Assembly: GCF_900107605.1 (NCBI RefSeq)
Contig: NZ_FNQJ01000011.1
Span: 34,698-98,697, forward strand
Length of the DNA: 64,000 nucleotides
Reading direction: 5' to 3'
DNA from: Acidovorax soli
GTDB taxonomy: Bacteria > Pseudomonadota > Gammaproteobacteria > Burkholderiales > Burkholderiaceae_C
Both the position numbers and the translations under genes were made by a program. Shown one piece after another: positions 35,601 through 44,983 of the stretch (its first letter is position 1; each line of letters begins with the position of its first letter). A model generated the notes under the pieces. The model searched no databases. It was not told the origin of the DNA and worked only from the letters and a program-made list of their open reading frames with translations.

Positions 35601-36938
35601 ATGCGCGTGATCGTTTTAGGTGCCGGCCTGCTCGGCGTGACTTCGGCGTATTTCCTGCAACAACTCGGCCACGAGGTCACGGTGATCGACCGCCAGGGCA
35701 CACCCGGTGCCGAGACCAGTTTTGCCAACGGTGGCCAGATCTCGGTGAGCCATGCCGAGCCCTGGGCCAACCCCAGCGCGCCGCTCAAGGTGCTGCAATG
35801 GCTGGGCCAGGAAGATGCACCGCTCTTGTTCCGCCTGCGTGCCGACATGCGCCAGTGGCTGTGGGGCCTGCAGTTCTTGCGCAACTGCACCCCGGCGCGC
35901 ACGCGCCACAACATCGAGCAGATCGTGCGCCTGGGCACCTACAGCCGCAGCGTGCTGCAGCAGCTGCGCGCGGCCACCGGCATCGCGTACGACCAGCGCA
36001 CACAGGGCATCCTGCACTTCTATACCAACGCCAAGGAGTTCGACGGCGCGCTGGCCCCGGCCGAGCAGATGCGCCAGCTCGGCTGCGAGCGCCAGGTCAT
36101 CAGCGCCGACGAGGCCGTGCGCATCGAGCCAGCCCTCGCCCACATCCGCCCGCAACTGGCCGGCGCCACCTACACGGCCGAGGACGAGTCGGGCGATGCC
36201 AACCAGTTCACCCGCGAACTGGCCCGGCTGTGCGCGGCGGCGGGCGTGCAATTCCGCATGGGCCACCACATCACGGCGCTGCGCGAGGCCGGTGGCCATA
36301 TCGACCATGTGGAGCTGACCAATGCCGAGGGCCGCTTCGAGCGCGTGCGCGGCGACGCCTTCGTGCTGGCCATGGGCTCGTTCAGCCCGCTGCTGGCGCA
36401 GCCGCTGGGCATTCGCCTGCCCATCTACCCAGCCAAGGGCTATTCGGTGACCATGCCGGTCAAGAACGCGTCGATGGCCCACGCGGTGAGCCTGACGGAC
36501 GACGAATTCAAGCTGGTGTTCTCGCGCTACACCAGCGCGCAGGGAGACCGTTTGCGCATTGCCGGCACGGCAGAATTGAACGGCTATGACCGCAACCTGA
36601 ACCCGATGCGCTGCGAGGCCATCGTGCGCCGCGTGGAGCAGCTCTTCCCCGGCGCGGGCGACGCCAGCCAGGCCCAGTTCTGGACCGGCCTGCGCCCCGC
36701 CACACCCAGCAACGTGCCGCTGATCGGCAAGACCAAAGTGGCCAACCTGTTCCTCAACACCGGCCACGGCACACTGGGCTGGACGCATGCCTGCGGCTCG
36801 GGCAAGGCGCTGGCCCATATCGTGAGCGGGCTGGCACCCGAGGTGGACTTTGCTTTCACGGGCACGTCCGACCGCGCGGCACCGGGCCACAAGATGGCCG
36901 TGACCGCACCCAGCCAGCGGGCAGCGAACAACGCCTGA
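35601..36938 (+). CDS. dadA: D-amino acid dehydrogenase (DadA-like FAD oxidoreductase)
   Basis: A 445-residue membrane-associated flavoprotein that oxidises D-amino acids (and probably glycine, given its riboswitch) and passes electrons to the respiratory chain. The FAD dinucleotide motif VLGAGLLGV is at residues 6-13. ETSFANGGQIS and GHGTLGWTHACGSGK are DadA signatures. ATG 35601 (MRVIVLGAG) fits the family start. An upstream ATG at 35571 lies in the leader. The tandem glycine riboswitch strongly suggests glycine-inducible expression. Confidence 0.92.
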   Translation: MRVIVLGAGLLGVTSAYFLQQLGHEVTVIDRQGTPGAETSFANGGQISVSHAEPWANPSAPLKVLQWLGQEDAPLLFRLRADMRQWLWGLQFLRNCTPARTRHNIEQIVRLGTYSRSVLQQLRAATGIAYDQRTQGILHFYTNAKEFDGALAPAEQMRQLGCERQVISADEAVRIEPALAHIRPQLAGATYTAEDESGDANQFTRELARLCAAAGVQFRMGHHITALREAGGHIDHVELTNAEGRFERVRGDAFVLAMGSFSPLLAQPLGIRLPIYPAKGYSVTMPVKNASMAHAVSLTDDEFKLVFSRYTSAQGDRLRIAGTAELNGYDRNLNPMRCEAIVRRVEQLFPGAGDASQAQFWTGLRPATPSNVPLIGKTKVANLFLNTGHGTLGWTHACGSGKALAHIVSGLAPEVDFAFTGTSDRAAPGHKMAVTAPSQRAANNA

Positions 36939-37094
36939 AAGGCGGAGGACCTTGGGCGCCTGCGGCACCTGTGCGCAACCGCAGGCACCCATCAAAAAGC
37001 CTGCGCTGCCCAGGGGCATACGCAGGCCATGCTATCGGCGTGCCAGCTGGCCGCGGGGAGTTTGGCCCCTGCCAACTGCCAGCCTCACCCAGCG

Positions 37095-37817
37095 TCAGTG
37101 GCCGCCGCCGAGGTAGGCAGCCTTCACGGCCGGGTCATCGCGCAGGCGCTCCGCCGGGCCTTGCACGGAAATGCGTCCGTTTTCCAGCACATAGCCGTAA
37201 TCGGCTACCGCCAGGGCGGCTGCCGCAAATTGCTCCACCAGCAGCATGGTGACACCCTGCCCCTTGAGGCGCTCAATGATGCGGAAAACTTCCGCCACCA
37301 GAATGGGCGCAAGGCCCATGGAGGGCTCGTCGAGCAACACCACTTCCGGATTGAGCATGATGGCGCGGGCCATGGCCAGCATCTGCTGCTCACCGCCGGA
37401 CAGCGTCCCAGCCAGCTGAGTGCGGCGCTCCTTGAGGCGCGGAAAAAGCTCCAGAGCCCGCTCCAGATCACCGGCCACATCCCCCCGGGGGCGGCTACCT
37501 GTCAGGCGGGGAAAAGCCCCCAGGGTGAGGTTGTCGGTCACCGTCATGGTGGCAAAAACGCGCCGCCCTTCCGGGGAGTGCGCCAGCCCCAGCTTGGCGA
37601 TGGTGTAGGCCTCCTGGCCGTCAATGCGCTTGCCGTTGAGCGTGATCTGGCCCGCGGTCGGCGCGATCATGCCGCTCACCGCCCGCATGGTGGTGGTTTT
37701 GCCAGCGCCGTTGGAGCCGATCAGCGTCACGACCTTGCCCTTGGGCACTTCGATGGAGATGCCGTGAAGCACCTGTACCTTGCCGTAGCCGGCCGAAAGA
37801 TTCTGGATGGTCAGCAT
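37095..37817 (-). CDS. livF: Branched-chain amino acid ABC transporter ATPase (LivF type)
   Basis: A 240-residue ATPase with Walker A GSNGAGKTT, signature LSGGEQQMLAMARAIM and Walker B VVLLDEPSMGL. ATG 37817 (MLTIQNLSAGYG) starts the domain normally. It is the last gene of the liv cluster read leftward. The gap to the LivM-LivG fusion is 40 bases. Confidence 0.95.
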   Translation of the reverse strand: MLTIQNLSAGYGKVQVLHGISIEVPKGKVVTLIGSNGAGKTTTMRAVSGMIAPTAGQITLNGKRIDGQEAYTIAKLGLAHSPEGRRVFATMTVTDNLTLGAFPRLTGSRPRGDVAGDLERALELFPRLKERRTQLAGTLSGGEQQMLAMARAIMLNPEVVLLDEPSMGLAPILVAEVFRIIERLKGQGVTMLLVEQFAAAALAVADYGYVLENGRISVQGPAERLRDDPAVKAAYLGGGH

Positions 37818-37857
37818 GTGTTGTGCGTCTTGTATCGTCGTTTCGGGGGCATCGGGC

Positions 37858-39882
37858 TCAGGCGGGCTGGGCCACGACGGTCTCGGCGCCACCGCCCAGG
37901 TACGCCTCGATGACCTTGGGATCGGCCTGAACTTCCGCGGGCATGCCTTCGGCAATCTTCTGGCCAAAATCCAGCACCGATACCGTGTCGCAGATGCTCA
38001 TCACCACATCCATGTGGTGCTCGATCAGGATCACCGTCACTCCATGATCGCGAATCTTCTTGATGATGGAAATCAGTTCCACGATGTCAGGGGCCGTGAG
38101 TCCGGCGGCTGGCTCATCGAGCAGCAGCAACTGCGGATCGAGTGCCAGAGCGCGGGCAATCTCCAGCAAGCGCTGTTTGCCATAAGGCAGGTTGCGAGCC
38201 TGTTCCGCGGCCAGGTCTTGCAGGCCGACAAAACGCAGCAGACCCATGCCCCGGGTGACGGCGGCATCGTTCTCACGGCGGTAGCGCCCCGTGTGCACGG
38301 CCACGTCAAACAGGTTGCTTGCAAAGCTGTGGTGCAGACCCACCTGAACGTTTTGCAGCGCGGTCATTTCGCCAAACAGCTGTACGTTCTGGAAGGTTCG
38401 CGCAATACCCGACAGAGCAATGTCCGACGAGGTGCGACCCACCACAGAGCGGCCACTAAAGCTGATCGCGCCAGCCGTCGGAACGTAAATGCCAGTGAGC
38501 ACGTTCATCATGGTGCTCTTGCCCGAACCGTTGGGACCGATGAGGCCGTGGATGGTGCCCCGTTTGATGCTCAGGTCCACATTGTTCAGGGCCTTGAGGC
38601 CGCCAAACTGCATGAGCACGCCGCTGGCTTGCAACAGCTCAGTGGATTCACCCGCCCTGGTGGCTGTGGACACCGCATCCGCCTGTGCTGCACCGATGGG
38701 CTGCAAGGGCAGATCGGGAGGTGCCGTGCGCAGGTTGAGCGCATTGCGGACAAAACCCACAATGCCGTCCTGCAGGTAGTACACAACAAACAGCATGATC
38801 ACACCGAAGATCGACAAGCGCCAGTCGGTCATGGTCTGCAACCAGAACGACAGAGCGGCCAGCGCCATGCTGCCCACCACCGGGATCGCCATTTGCGCGA
38901 TGGTCGAGCGCTCGCGCCGGACAGCCACCACGGCCGTGATGGCCACCAGAACTGCCAGGCCCACGGACACGTAGCGGAACAGCTCCACATCATCGAGCAG
39001 CTTGGGCAGCAGCACGATGATGGCAGCGCCCACCAGCGAGCCGATGCGGCTCTTGCGCCCCCCCATGATCACCGCCAGCAGGAACAGCACGGTGAGTTCG
39101 AAGTTGTACGAGTTGGGGGAAATGTACTGCTCCGAATACGCGTACAGGCACCCGGCCAATCCGGCAAAACCGGCGCTGATCACAAAAGCGTACACCTTGT
39201 AGCGATAGACCGATACGCCCATGCAATCGGACGCCACGGGGCTGCCGCGCAGCGCCTCGAAGGCCCGGCCCAGGTGGGAGCGCAAAATGCGGTGCGACAC
39301 GATGAGCGACAGCACCATCATGGTAGCCACCAGCCAGAAGTACTCGCGCTTGGCCAGCTGGAACCCGCCAATCTCGGGCTTGTCCAGCTTGATGCCCAGG
39401 GGGCCTTCGGTCAGAAAACTCATCTCGTTGATGAGAATCTGGATGATGGTGCCGAACGCCAACGTCACCATGGCCAGATAAGGGCCAGAGACGCGCAGTG
39501 CGGGCAGCGCCAGCAGCGCACCGAAGCCCGCCGTCAGCACGATGGCGGCCGGAATCGTGACCCAGATGGGTGCGGCCAACTTGAACACCAGCACACCCGC
39601 CGTGTAGGAACCCAGGCCGAACAGACCGGCATGGCCCAGAGACACCTGCCCGGTGTAGCCCACCACAATGTCAAGACCAAAGAGCACGATCGCGTAGATC
39701 ATGATGGTCTCGAGCAGATGGATGTAGTAAGGATTGCCGACCACCGTGGGGAAGGCCAGCAGGGCGGCAAAAGCCGCAATGGACAGGACCAGACGCATCA
39801 CTTTGGTGGTGCTGGACGTGGGCGAGGCAGGGCCCTGCGGGCCGCCGGAACCTGCCAGGGAGGTAATAGAGGATGCAGCCAC
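37858..39882 (-). CDS. LivM-LivG fusion: branched-chain amino acid permease and ATPase in one chain
   Basis: 674 residues. The N-terminal permease half has about nine helices (GLDIVVGYTGQVSLGHAGLF is the LivM signature). The C-terminal ATPase half starts near residue 420 (Walker A IGPNGSGKST, signature region NLPYGKQRLLEIARAL, Walker B LLLDEPAAGL). The usual separate livM and livG genes are joined in frame by a Pro/Thr/Ala linker. GTG 39882 lies four bases after the livH stop. Confidence 0.93.
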   Translation of the reverse strand: MAASSITSLAGSGGPQGPASPTSSTTKVMRLVLSIAAFAALLAFPTVVGNPYYIHLLETIMIYAIVLFGLDIVVGYTGQVSLGHAGLFGLGSYTAGVLVFKLAAPIWVTIPAAIVLTAGFGALLALPALRVSGPYLAMVTLAFGTIIQILINEMSFLTEGPLGIKLDKPEIGGFQLAKREYFWLVATMMVLSLIVSHRILRSHLGRAFEALRGSPVASDCMGVSVYRYKVYAFVISAGFAGLAGCLYAYSEQYISPNSYNFELTVLFLLAVIMGGRKSRIGSLVGAAIIVLLPKLLDDVELFRYVSVGLAVLVAITAVVAVRRERSTIAQMAIPVVGSMALAALSFWLQTMTDWRLSIFGVIMLFVVYYLQDGIVGFVRNALNLRTAPPDLPLQPIGAAQADAVSTATRAGESTELLQASGVLMQFGGLKALNNVDLSIKRGTIHGLIGPNGSGKSTMMNVLTGIYVPTAGAISFSGRSVVGRTSSDIALSGIARTFQNVQLFGEMTALQNVQVGLHHSFASNLFDVAVHTGRYRRENDAAVTRGMGLLRFVGLQDLAAEQARNLPYGKQRLLEIARALALDPQLLLLDEPAAGLTAPDIVELISIIKKIRDHGVTVILIEHHMDVVMSICDTVSVLDFGQKIAEGMPAEVQADPKVIEAYLGGGAETVVAQPA

Positions 39883-39886
39883 TTTG

Positions 39887-40762
39887 TCAGACCTTCTTGA
39901 TCACGGATTTGCCGAAAATTCCCTGCGGACGCACGGCCAGCACGATCAGCAGCAGCACCAGGCCAGGAACATCCTTGTAGCCGGTGCTGAGATAAAAACC
40001 GGTGGTGGTCTCTGCCACACCCAGGATGATGCCGCCCACCACAATGCCCAGGCCGCTGGTCAGGCCACCGATGATGGCGACCGCAAAAGCCTTGAGCCCC
40101 AGCACGGCGCCCATCGTGGCCCCCGTCAACGTCAGCGGCGCAATCAGCACGCCCGCAAAACCGGCCGTCAGGGACGACAGCGCATACGAGAAGGTAATCA
40201 CCAGCCCGGTATTGATGCCCATCAGCTTGGCGGCATCGCGGTCATTGAAGGTGGCCACCACGGCTTTGCCGAAGATGGAGCGGCGGTTGAACAACTCCAC
40301 CGCCAGCATCATGGCCAGCGCACCGCAGACCACGAGCACTTCCATCGGCAAGATGTTGGCGCCCAGGAACTGGAACGGTGCCTCTGGCAGTGGCGAAGGG
40401 AATTTGAGGTCATCACGGCCCCACACGTTTTCTGCCACGTTCTTGAAGATGATGCCCAGCGCGATGGTGGACATGATCCAGCCGAACTCTGACTTGATCT
40501 TGATGGCGGGCCGCACGCCGATGCGCTCCACCACGGCGCCCTGAAGTGCACCAAACAGGCACACCAGCGGGATCATGAGCCAGTAGTTGACACCCAAGCC
40601 TACGAGTGTCAGACCGACCAGGGCGCCCAGCATGAGCGCGTCGCCCTGACCGAAGTTCAGGGTGTCCGAGGTGGCAAAGGTGAGTTGATAGCCGAAGGCG
40701 ATAACGGCATAGATCATGCCCAGTGCAATGCCGCTAAAGACGAGTTGGGTAAAAATTTGCAT
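39887..40762 (-). CDS. livH: Branched-chain amino acid ABC transporter permease (LivH type)
   Basis: A 291-residue inner-membrane permease with about eight helices. The opening MQIFTQLVFSGIALGMIYAV and later NFGQGDALMLGA are typical of LivH. It follows livK after a terminator-like hairpin and precedes the LivM-LivG fusion by four bases. Confidence 0.93.
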   Translation of the reverse strand: MQIFTQLVFSGIALGMIYAVIAFGYQLTFATSDTLNFGQGDALMLGALVGLTLVGLGVNYWLMIPLVCLFGALQGAVVERIGVRPAIKIKSEFGWIMSTIALGIIFKNVAENVWGRDDLKFPSPLPEAPFQFLGANILPMEVLVVCGALAMMLAVELFNRRSIFGKAVVATFNDRDAAKLMGINTGLVITFSYALSSLTAGFAGVLIAPLTLTGATMGAVLGLKAFAVAIIGGLTSGLGIVVGGIILGVAETTTGFYLSTGYKDVPGLVLLLIVLAVRPQGIFGKSVIKKV

Positions 40763-40816
40763 GCGGGAAGCCCTCGCGTACGGATCGGTCGAATGGCGTG
40801 AAAAATGTCAGTGGAC

Positions 40817-40847
40817 AAAAAAATACCGCTGCCGTTTCTGGCAGCGG
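40817..40847 (-). terminator. Intrinsic terminator/attenuator between livK and livH
   Basis: On the minus strand CCGCTGCC and GGCAGCGG (40840-40847 and 40826-40833) flank a six-base loop and are followed by TATTTTTTTG. It lies within the operon, between the binding-protein gene and the permease genes. It fits a partial stop that makes more binding protein than membrane subunits. Confidence 0.8.
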
Positions 40848-40865
40848 CAGCGGTTTACGAACCGC

Positions 40866-42065
40866 TTACTTCTTCAGGCGAACTTCAGAAGCCTTTTTCT
40901 GGTCTTCGGGGTATGCGTAAACAACGCGTTGGCCCTTGACCTCACCAAACACCGGGATGTTGGCGGTGATGGCGTCGTGGTCGGTCTTGGAGAAAGGTTT
41001 CACATAGGTGGTGACAACACCTTCCACCGGTGCCTTCAGGTCTTCCAGTGCGGCCTTGATCTTGGGGCCCTCCGTGCTGCCGGCCTGCTTGATCGCAGCA
41101 GCCAGCAGGTAGATGGAGTCATAACCCTGGGCAGCCGAAACGGGTGAATCGATGCGGCTGTTCTTCGGGTTGAAGGTTTTCAGGTAGCTCACGATGAACG
41201 CCTGGCGCTTGGGCGTGGTGGGCTCCTGCACAAAGGTTTGCGGCATGCGTGCACCTTCACCGCCGGGGCCGGCGTTGTCGATGTAGTTGGCCATGGACAG
41301 GGTCCAGCTGCCAACCATCGGCACTTTCCAGCCCAGCTTGGTCATGCCGTTGGCGATCTGTGCCAGTTCAGGACCGATGCCGTAAGTCAGGATCACCTCG
41401 GCACCGGCCGCCTTGGCCTTGAGCAATTGGGCCGTCATGTCGACGTCCTTGATGTTGAACTTTTCAACGGCCACTGGCGTGACACCCTTGGCTTTCAGCG
41501 CTTTCTCCAGATCTTCACGACCGAGCTGGCCGTAGTTGGTGGAGTCCGCCAGGATCGCCACTTTCTTGAAGCCGCGGCGTGCCACGGCTTCTTCAACAAT
41601 CATGGGTGCCTGGATGCTGTCGTGTGCGGCATTGCGAAACACGTAGTTCTCAGGCTCTTTCTCGAACTGCTTGGTGATGATGGAGCCGGTGGCCACGTTG
41701 TTCATGACCGGGATCTTGGCTTCCTGAAAGAAACGCTGCGAAGCCAGGGCCACACCGGTGTTGATGTAGCCCACCACGGCGACTACGCGCTCTTTGTTGA
41801 CCAGCTCCTGGGCAATCTGGACGCCACGCTCGTTCTTGGCTTCGTCATCACGCTCGACCAGTTGCAGCGGACGGCCCAGCACGCCGCCGGCCTTGTTGAT
41901 TTCCTCTGCGGCCAGACGCACGCCATCGCGCATGCTGACGCCCATGGAGGACGAACCGCCCGTGAAAGGGCCATCCACACCGATCTTGATAGGGTCTGCC
42001 GCAAAGGCAGCGGTGGACAGTGCAACAGCGCCGGCAAGGGCAGCAATTTTGAAGGCGAATTTCAT
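40866..42065 (-). CDS. livK: Branched-chain amino acid ABC transporter substrate-binding protein (LivK-like)
   Basis: A 399-residue periplasmic protein with a signal peptide (FKIAALAGAVALSTAAFAAD), then IKIGVDGPFTGGSS and the two-lobed receptor fold (peripla_BP_6). It is the first gene of the liv operon. ATG 42065 has GGAGAC upstream. The specificity (Leu/Ile/Val, other amino acid or amide) is not settled by sequence. Confidence 0.93.
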   Translation of the reverse strand: MKFAFKIAALAGAVALSTAAFAADPIKIGVDGPFTGGSSSMGVSMRDGVRLAAEEINKAGGVLGRPLQLVERDDEAKNERGVQIAQELVNKERVVAVVGYINTGVALASQRFFQEAKIPVMNNVATGSIITKQFEKEPENYVFRNAAHDSIQAPMIVEEAVARRGFKKVAILADSTNYGQLGREDLEKALKAKGVTPVAVEKFNIKDVDMTAQLLKAKAAGAEVILTYGIGPELAQIANGMTKLGWKVPMVGSWTLSMANYIDNAGPGGEGARMPQTFVQEPTTPKRQAFIVSYLKTFNPKNSRIDSPVSAAQGYDSIYLLAAAIKQAGSTEGPKIKAALEDLKAPVEGVVTTYVKPFSKTDHDAITANIPVFGEVKGQRVVYAYPEDQKKASEVRLKK

Positions 42066-42239
42066 GGTGTCTCCTGAATGTGTACGGTTCCAATCCGGCA
42101 TAACCAAACCAGTTTGCGCGGCCACCATGGACGTTAATGAATGCCCCCCTGCTCTCTCGACAGTGAAAACCCTTGAACCCCCGGGCTTTTTCTGACAAAT
42201 CACTGACCACCCGCATGGCAGACGCCTGCGCCCCCATCG

Positions 42240-42736
42240 TGCGATTTGCCCGCGCGCTGGCCGAGGGCATGGTCAGCGCAGACGGCCGTTGCCGTGCCGT
42301 TGGTGCGCAATGTGTTCCGGCGGGACGGCCGCCAGATTGGCTCATTGATGGTGCCGCGTGGCAACGTGGTGTGCGTGGATGTCGATGCATCGTTTGAAGA
42401 CAACCTGAATGCATCGAAGCGTCTGACCACGCACGCTTCCCGGTGGTGCGGGGCGGCATGGACAACATGCCTGGGCGTGATCAACACGTGCCAGCGGCTA
42501 TCGTGCACGCTGCGGGACAAGGCCCACGGCGGCCTGCCGGAGCAGCCGCAGCAAACAACCCCCTCATGCCAGAAACCATCACAGGCATGGAGCTGCTGGA
42601 CAACCTCCACCTGTCGGATGTGCCCATGGTGTTTGCCATCGACGAATACAGCGAAGTGCAGGACATCGTCACGCTCCCGGTCACACGCCTGCCCCCCGAG
42701 GAAAAGGACAAGGCCGAGGACCGCCCGGCGGCCTGA
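42240..42736 (+). pseudogene. Decayed CorC/HlyC-family (CBS-domain) protein gene
   Basis: Fragments in different frames line up with one CorC-like protein. LVRNVFRRDGRQIGSLMVPR and GNVVCVDVDASFEDNLNASK are in one frame, RFPVVRGGMDN in a second, LGVINT again in the first, and ELLDNLHLSDVPMVFAIDEY plus SEVQDIVT in the second. At least two frameshifts (near 42433-42460 and about 42565) are needed, and the C-terminal transporter-associated domain is missing. It is flanked by the liv operon and the FIST gene. Confidence 0.82.
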
Positions 42737-42747
42737 TCGCAACGGCC

Positions 42748-44052
42748 CTATTCGCTGCCCACAAACACCGTCAGCACACCGGTGTAGCCATACAGGTGGT
42801 GGTGCGCAATCTCGCCGCCGGCAAAAAAACCGGTCAACGGCACATCGCCCAGCGCATGCCGCACGATCTGCAATTCGGCGCTGGGCCCGCCAAAGTGCGG
42901 CCCACCCCGGCCCGAGCAGCTCACGTAGATGGCGCCCCGGATGGACCGGGCCGCAGGGCTGGCCGCCGCCGGTGCCGCGCTGCCAGGCGCCTGGCGCAAA
43001 CCCTCCTGCGCTTCGCCGGCCAGCGGTGCCGGCTCCGTCTCTTCCGGCGACAGCTCCTCGCGGATTTCCGCGCAGATGCGCATCAGGTCGGCACGGGCCG
43101 CGGCCACGTTGCGCTGGCAAAACGCCAGGTGCATGCCGGGCTCCACCTGATCGGCCAGGGCCACGCCCCGGCGCGCACCATCGAGGCCCACGATGTGGCG
43201 CACCCGGGTGTCCGTGCCAAAGTGGCCGGTGTGCTGCGCCCCCTGCGGCTGTTCGCCGGCATCGACCAGCCCCGCCAGGGTTGCCCGCACCTTGCGCAGC
43301 GCCGCCTGCGGATCGCCGTCCAGCGACACATCGAGCGTGGACAGCAGCACATCCAGCGCGGGCTCCGCATCGAGCTGCAGCACCACGTTCTCGTGCGCAG
43401 CGGTGACGGTGTGCAAGCGCCCCACCGGCTGGCATCCCTGCGTGACCCGCGACAGCAGCGCCACGCCGGACCCGAAGGCCACGCCCGAGAGGCCGCCATC
43501 GAATACCCCGCCCGCCGCCCCGTGGCCGGCGATGTTGCCATTGCCGGCCACGGCGAACTGCACACTGGCGCCACGGCTGGCACTGAGCCCGCCAAACAGG
43601 TAGCCGGTGGTGGTGCGCGCGGCCATTTCGCCCAGCAGCTCCGCCAGTTCGGCCGTATGGCCATCGGCATGCACCAGCGCGGTATGGGCCTCGAAGCCGC
43701 TGGCTGGATTGCGCGGCAGCGGGGCCACGCCCGAGAACACGCGGTACTGGTCGGCCGGGATGTCGAGCAGCATCACCGACAGCGCAGGCTCGTCGAAATA
43801 CTCGGCATTGTTGGCCGCGACCCCCACGCCCACGGTGCCGCTCCAGTCGGTCACTTCGGGCAGCTCCCCACTCAGGTAGTCAAACAGTGCCTGCGCCTCG
43901 CTGGCATAGTGGTCGGTGATGTAGAGCAGGCCCAGCGTGGGGGCGTGCGCGTAGTCGGGCAGGGCCATCTGGGCGCGCAACTGCGCCAGCACCAGGGCGG
44001 CGGCCATGCGCCACTGGGGATGGGTGGCATGGCCGGTGGGAAATAGTTTCAT
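42748..44052 (-). CDS. FIST N- and C-domain sensory protein
   Basis: A 434-residue soluble protein. The N-terminal FIST half contains TLGLLYITDHYASEAQALFD and TDWSGTVGVGVAANNAEYFD. The C-terminal half ends in the FIST_C signature LTGFFAGGEIAHHHLYGYTG. FIST domains bind small ligands such as amino acids and usually connect to signalling. No kinase or GGDEF domain is attached or adjacent, so the output partner is unknown. Confidence 0.85.
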   Translation of the reverse strand: MKLFPTGHATHPQWRMAAALVLAQLRAQMALPDYAHAPTLGLLYITDHYASEAQALFDYLSGELPEVTDWSGTVGVGVAANNAEYFDEPALSVMLLDIPADQYRVFSGVAPLPRNPASGFEAHTALVHADGHTAELAELLGEMAARTTTGYLFGGLSASRGASVQFAVAGNGNIAGHGAAGGVFDGGLSGVAFGSGVALLSRVTQGCQPVGRLHTVTAAHENVVLQLDAEPALDVLLSTLDVSLDGDPQAALRKVRATLAGLVDAGEQPQGAQHTGHFGTDTRVRHIVGLDGARRGVALADQVEPGMHLAFCQRNVAAARADLMRICAEIREELSPEETEPAPLAGEAQEGLRQAPGSAAPAAASPAARSIRGAIYVSCSGRGGPHFGGPSAELQIVRHALGDVPLTGFFAGGEIAHHHLYGYTGVLTVFVGSE

Positions 44053-44105
44053 GGTGTGACCTCACGGGCGGCGGCGGGCGCTGCCTGCAGCACCGCCAGA
44101 GCAGC

Positions 44106-44888
44106 CTATCCGCCCGCCGGCTTGCGCGGTGCGCGGCGGGCCGTGGTTTTCTTGGTGGCGGACTTGGCCGCAGATGGGGCGGACGCCTTCTTGGCGGCTG
44201 GCTTCTTGGCAGCGGTCGGCCTGGCCGCACCGGCGGCAGTGCGCTGGCCGGCCCGCAGGGTCTGCAGCCCCTTGGCGGCAAACTGGCTGGCCATGTCGGT
44301 AGCGGTCTTGAGGGCTTCGGTGGCCATGCTGGTGGTGGGGTCCAGCGCCGCCGGCTTGCCGGCGTCTTTCAGGGCGCTGGCAGCGATCTGCTGGAACTGG
44401 CTGGTCAGCGCGCCCCACCATTGCATGGGGTCCACCAGGGCCGGCTCGGGCGCCTTGGTGGCCTGCGCATTTTCGGCCGCAGCAGGCTGGACGGGTTCAG
44501 CGGGCTGTGGCGCAGCCGCTGCGGGCGCGGGTGCCGGCGCGGGGGCGCTGGTCCGGCTGGCAACGGTATCGGCGGCCTTGGGCTTGAAGGCATTGGCCAC
44601 CTCGGCCATGCTGACATTCATGCCCTGAAGCGTGGCCAGGGTCATCTTCTGCACTTCCAGCGCCTGGACGGTGGCCGTCAGGGCACGCGAGTTCTGCTCC
44701 AGCCAGAACTGCACGGCCTTGAGTTCGGCGATGCGCTTTTCCAGCTCTTCGACACTGAGCGTGGGCGCCACCCAGTTCGACAGGTTGGGCAGTTGGGGAA
44801 TGCCGCTGGAGGCGCCTTTGGCCAGGCTTTGCAGAAAGTCAAAGCCGGGGACGAATTTGCCGAAACCAAAGTGGGATGTGTCGCTCAT
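44106..44888 (-). CDS. phaM: PHA granule-associated protein PhaM
   Basis: 260 residues. The N-terminal part (FGFGKFVPGFDFLQSLAKGA, then LEKRIAELKAVQFWLEQNS) is the PhaM family core that binds PHB synthase. A Pro/Ala linker leads to a Lys/Ala-rich histone H1-like tail (AAKKPAAKKASAPSAAKSAT), which in PhaM binds DNA. PhaM activates PHB synthase and tethers granules to the nucleoid. No phaC gene is in the window. ATG 44888. Confidence 0.88.
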   Translation of the reverse strand: MSDTSHFGFGKFVPGFDFLQSLAKGASSGIPQLPNLSNWVAPTLSVEELEKRIAELKAVQFWLEQNSRALTATVQALEVQKMTLATLQGMNVSMAEVANAFKPKAADTVASRTSAPAPAPAPAAAAPQPAEPVQPAAAENAQATKAPEPALVDPMQWWGALTSQFQQIAASALKDAGKPAALDPTTSMATEALKTATDMASQFAAKGLQTLRAGQRTAAGAARPTAAKKPAAKKASAPSAAKSATKKTTARRAPRKPAGG

Positions 44889-44983
44889 GGCCGCTCCGCA
44901 AGAGATGGGTCTGTGGCACGGCCCGGGGCGCCGTGGTGGCACAGCTTACTCCAATGCCTTGGGCAGCGGGAAGCCCCCGGTGC

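Noticed and set aside
36958..36986. GCCTGCGG / CCGCAGGC hairpin after dadA as an intrinsic terminator
   Set aside because: The stem is good but there is no T-run, so it is not strong enough to list.
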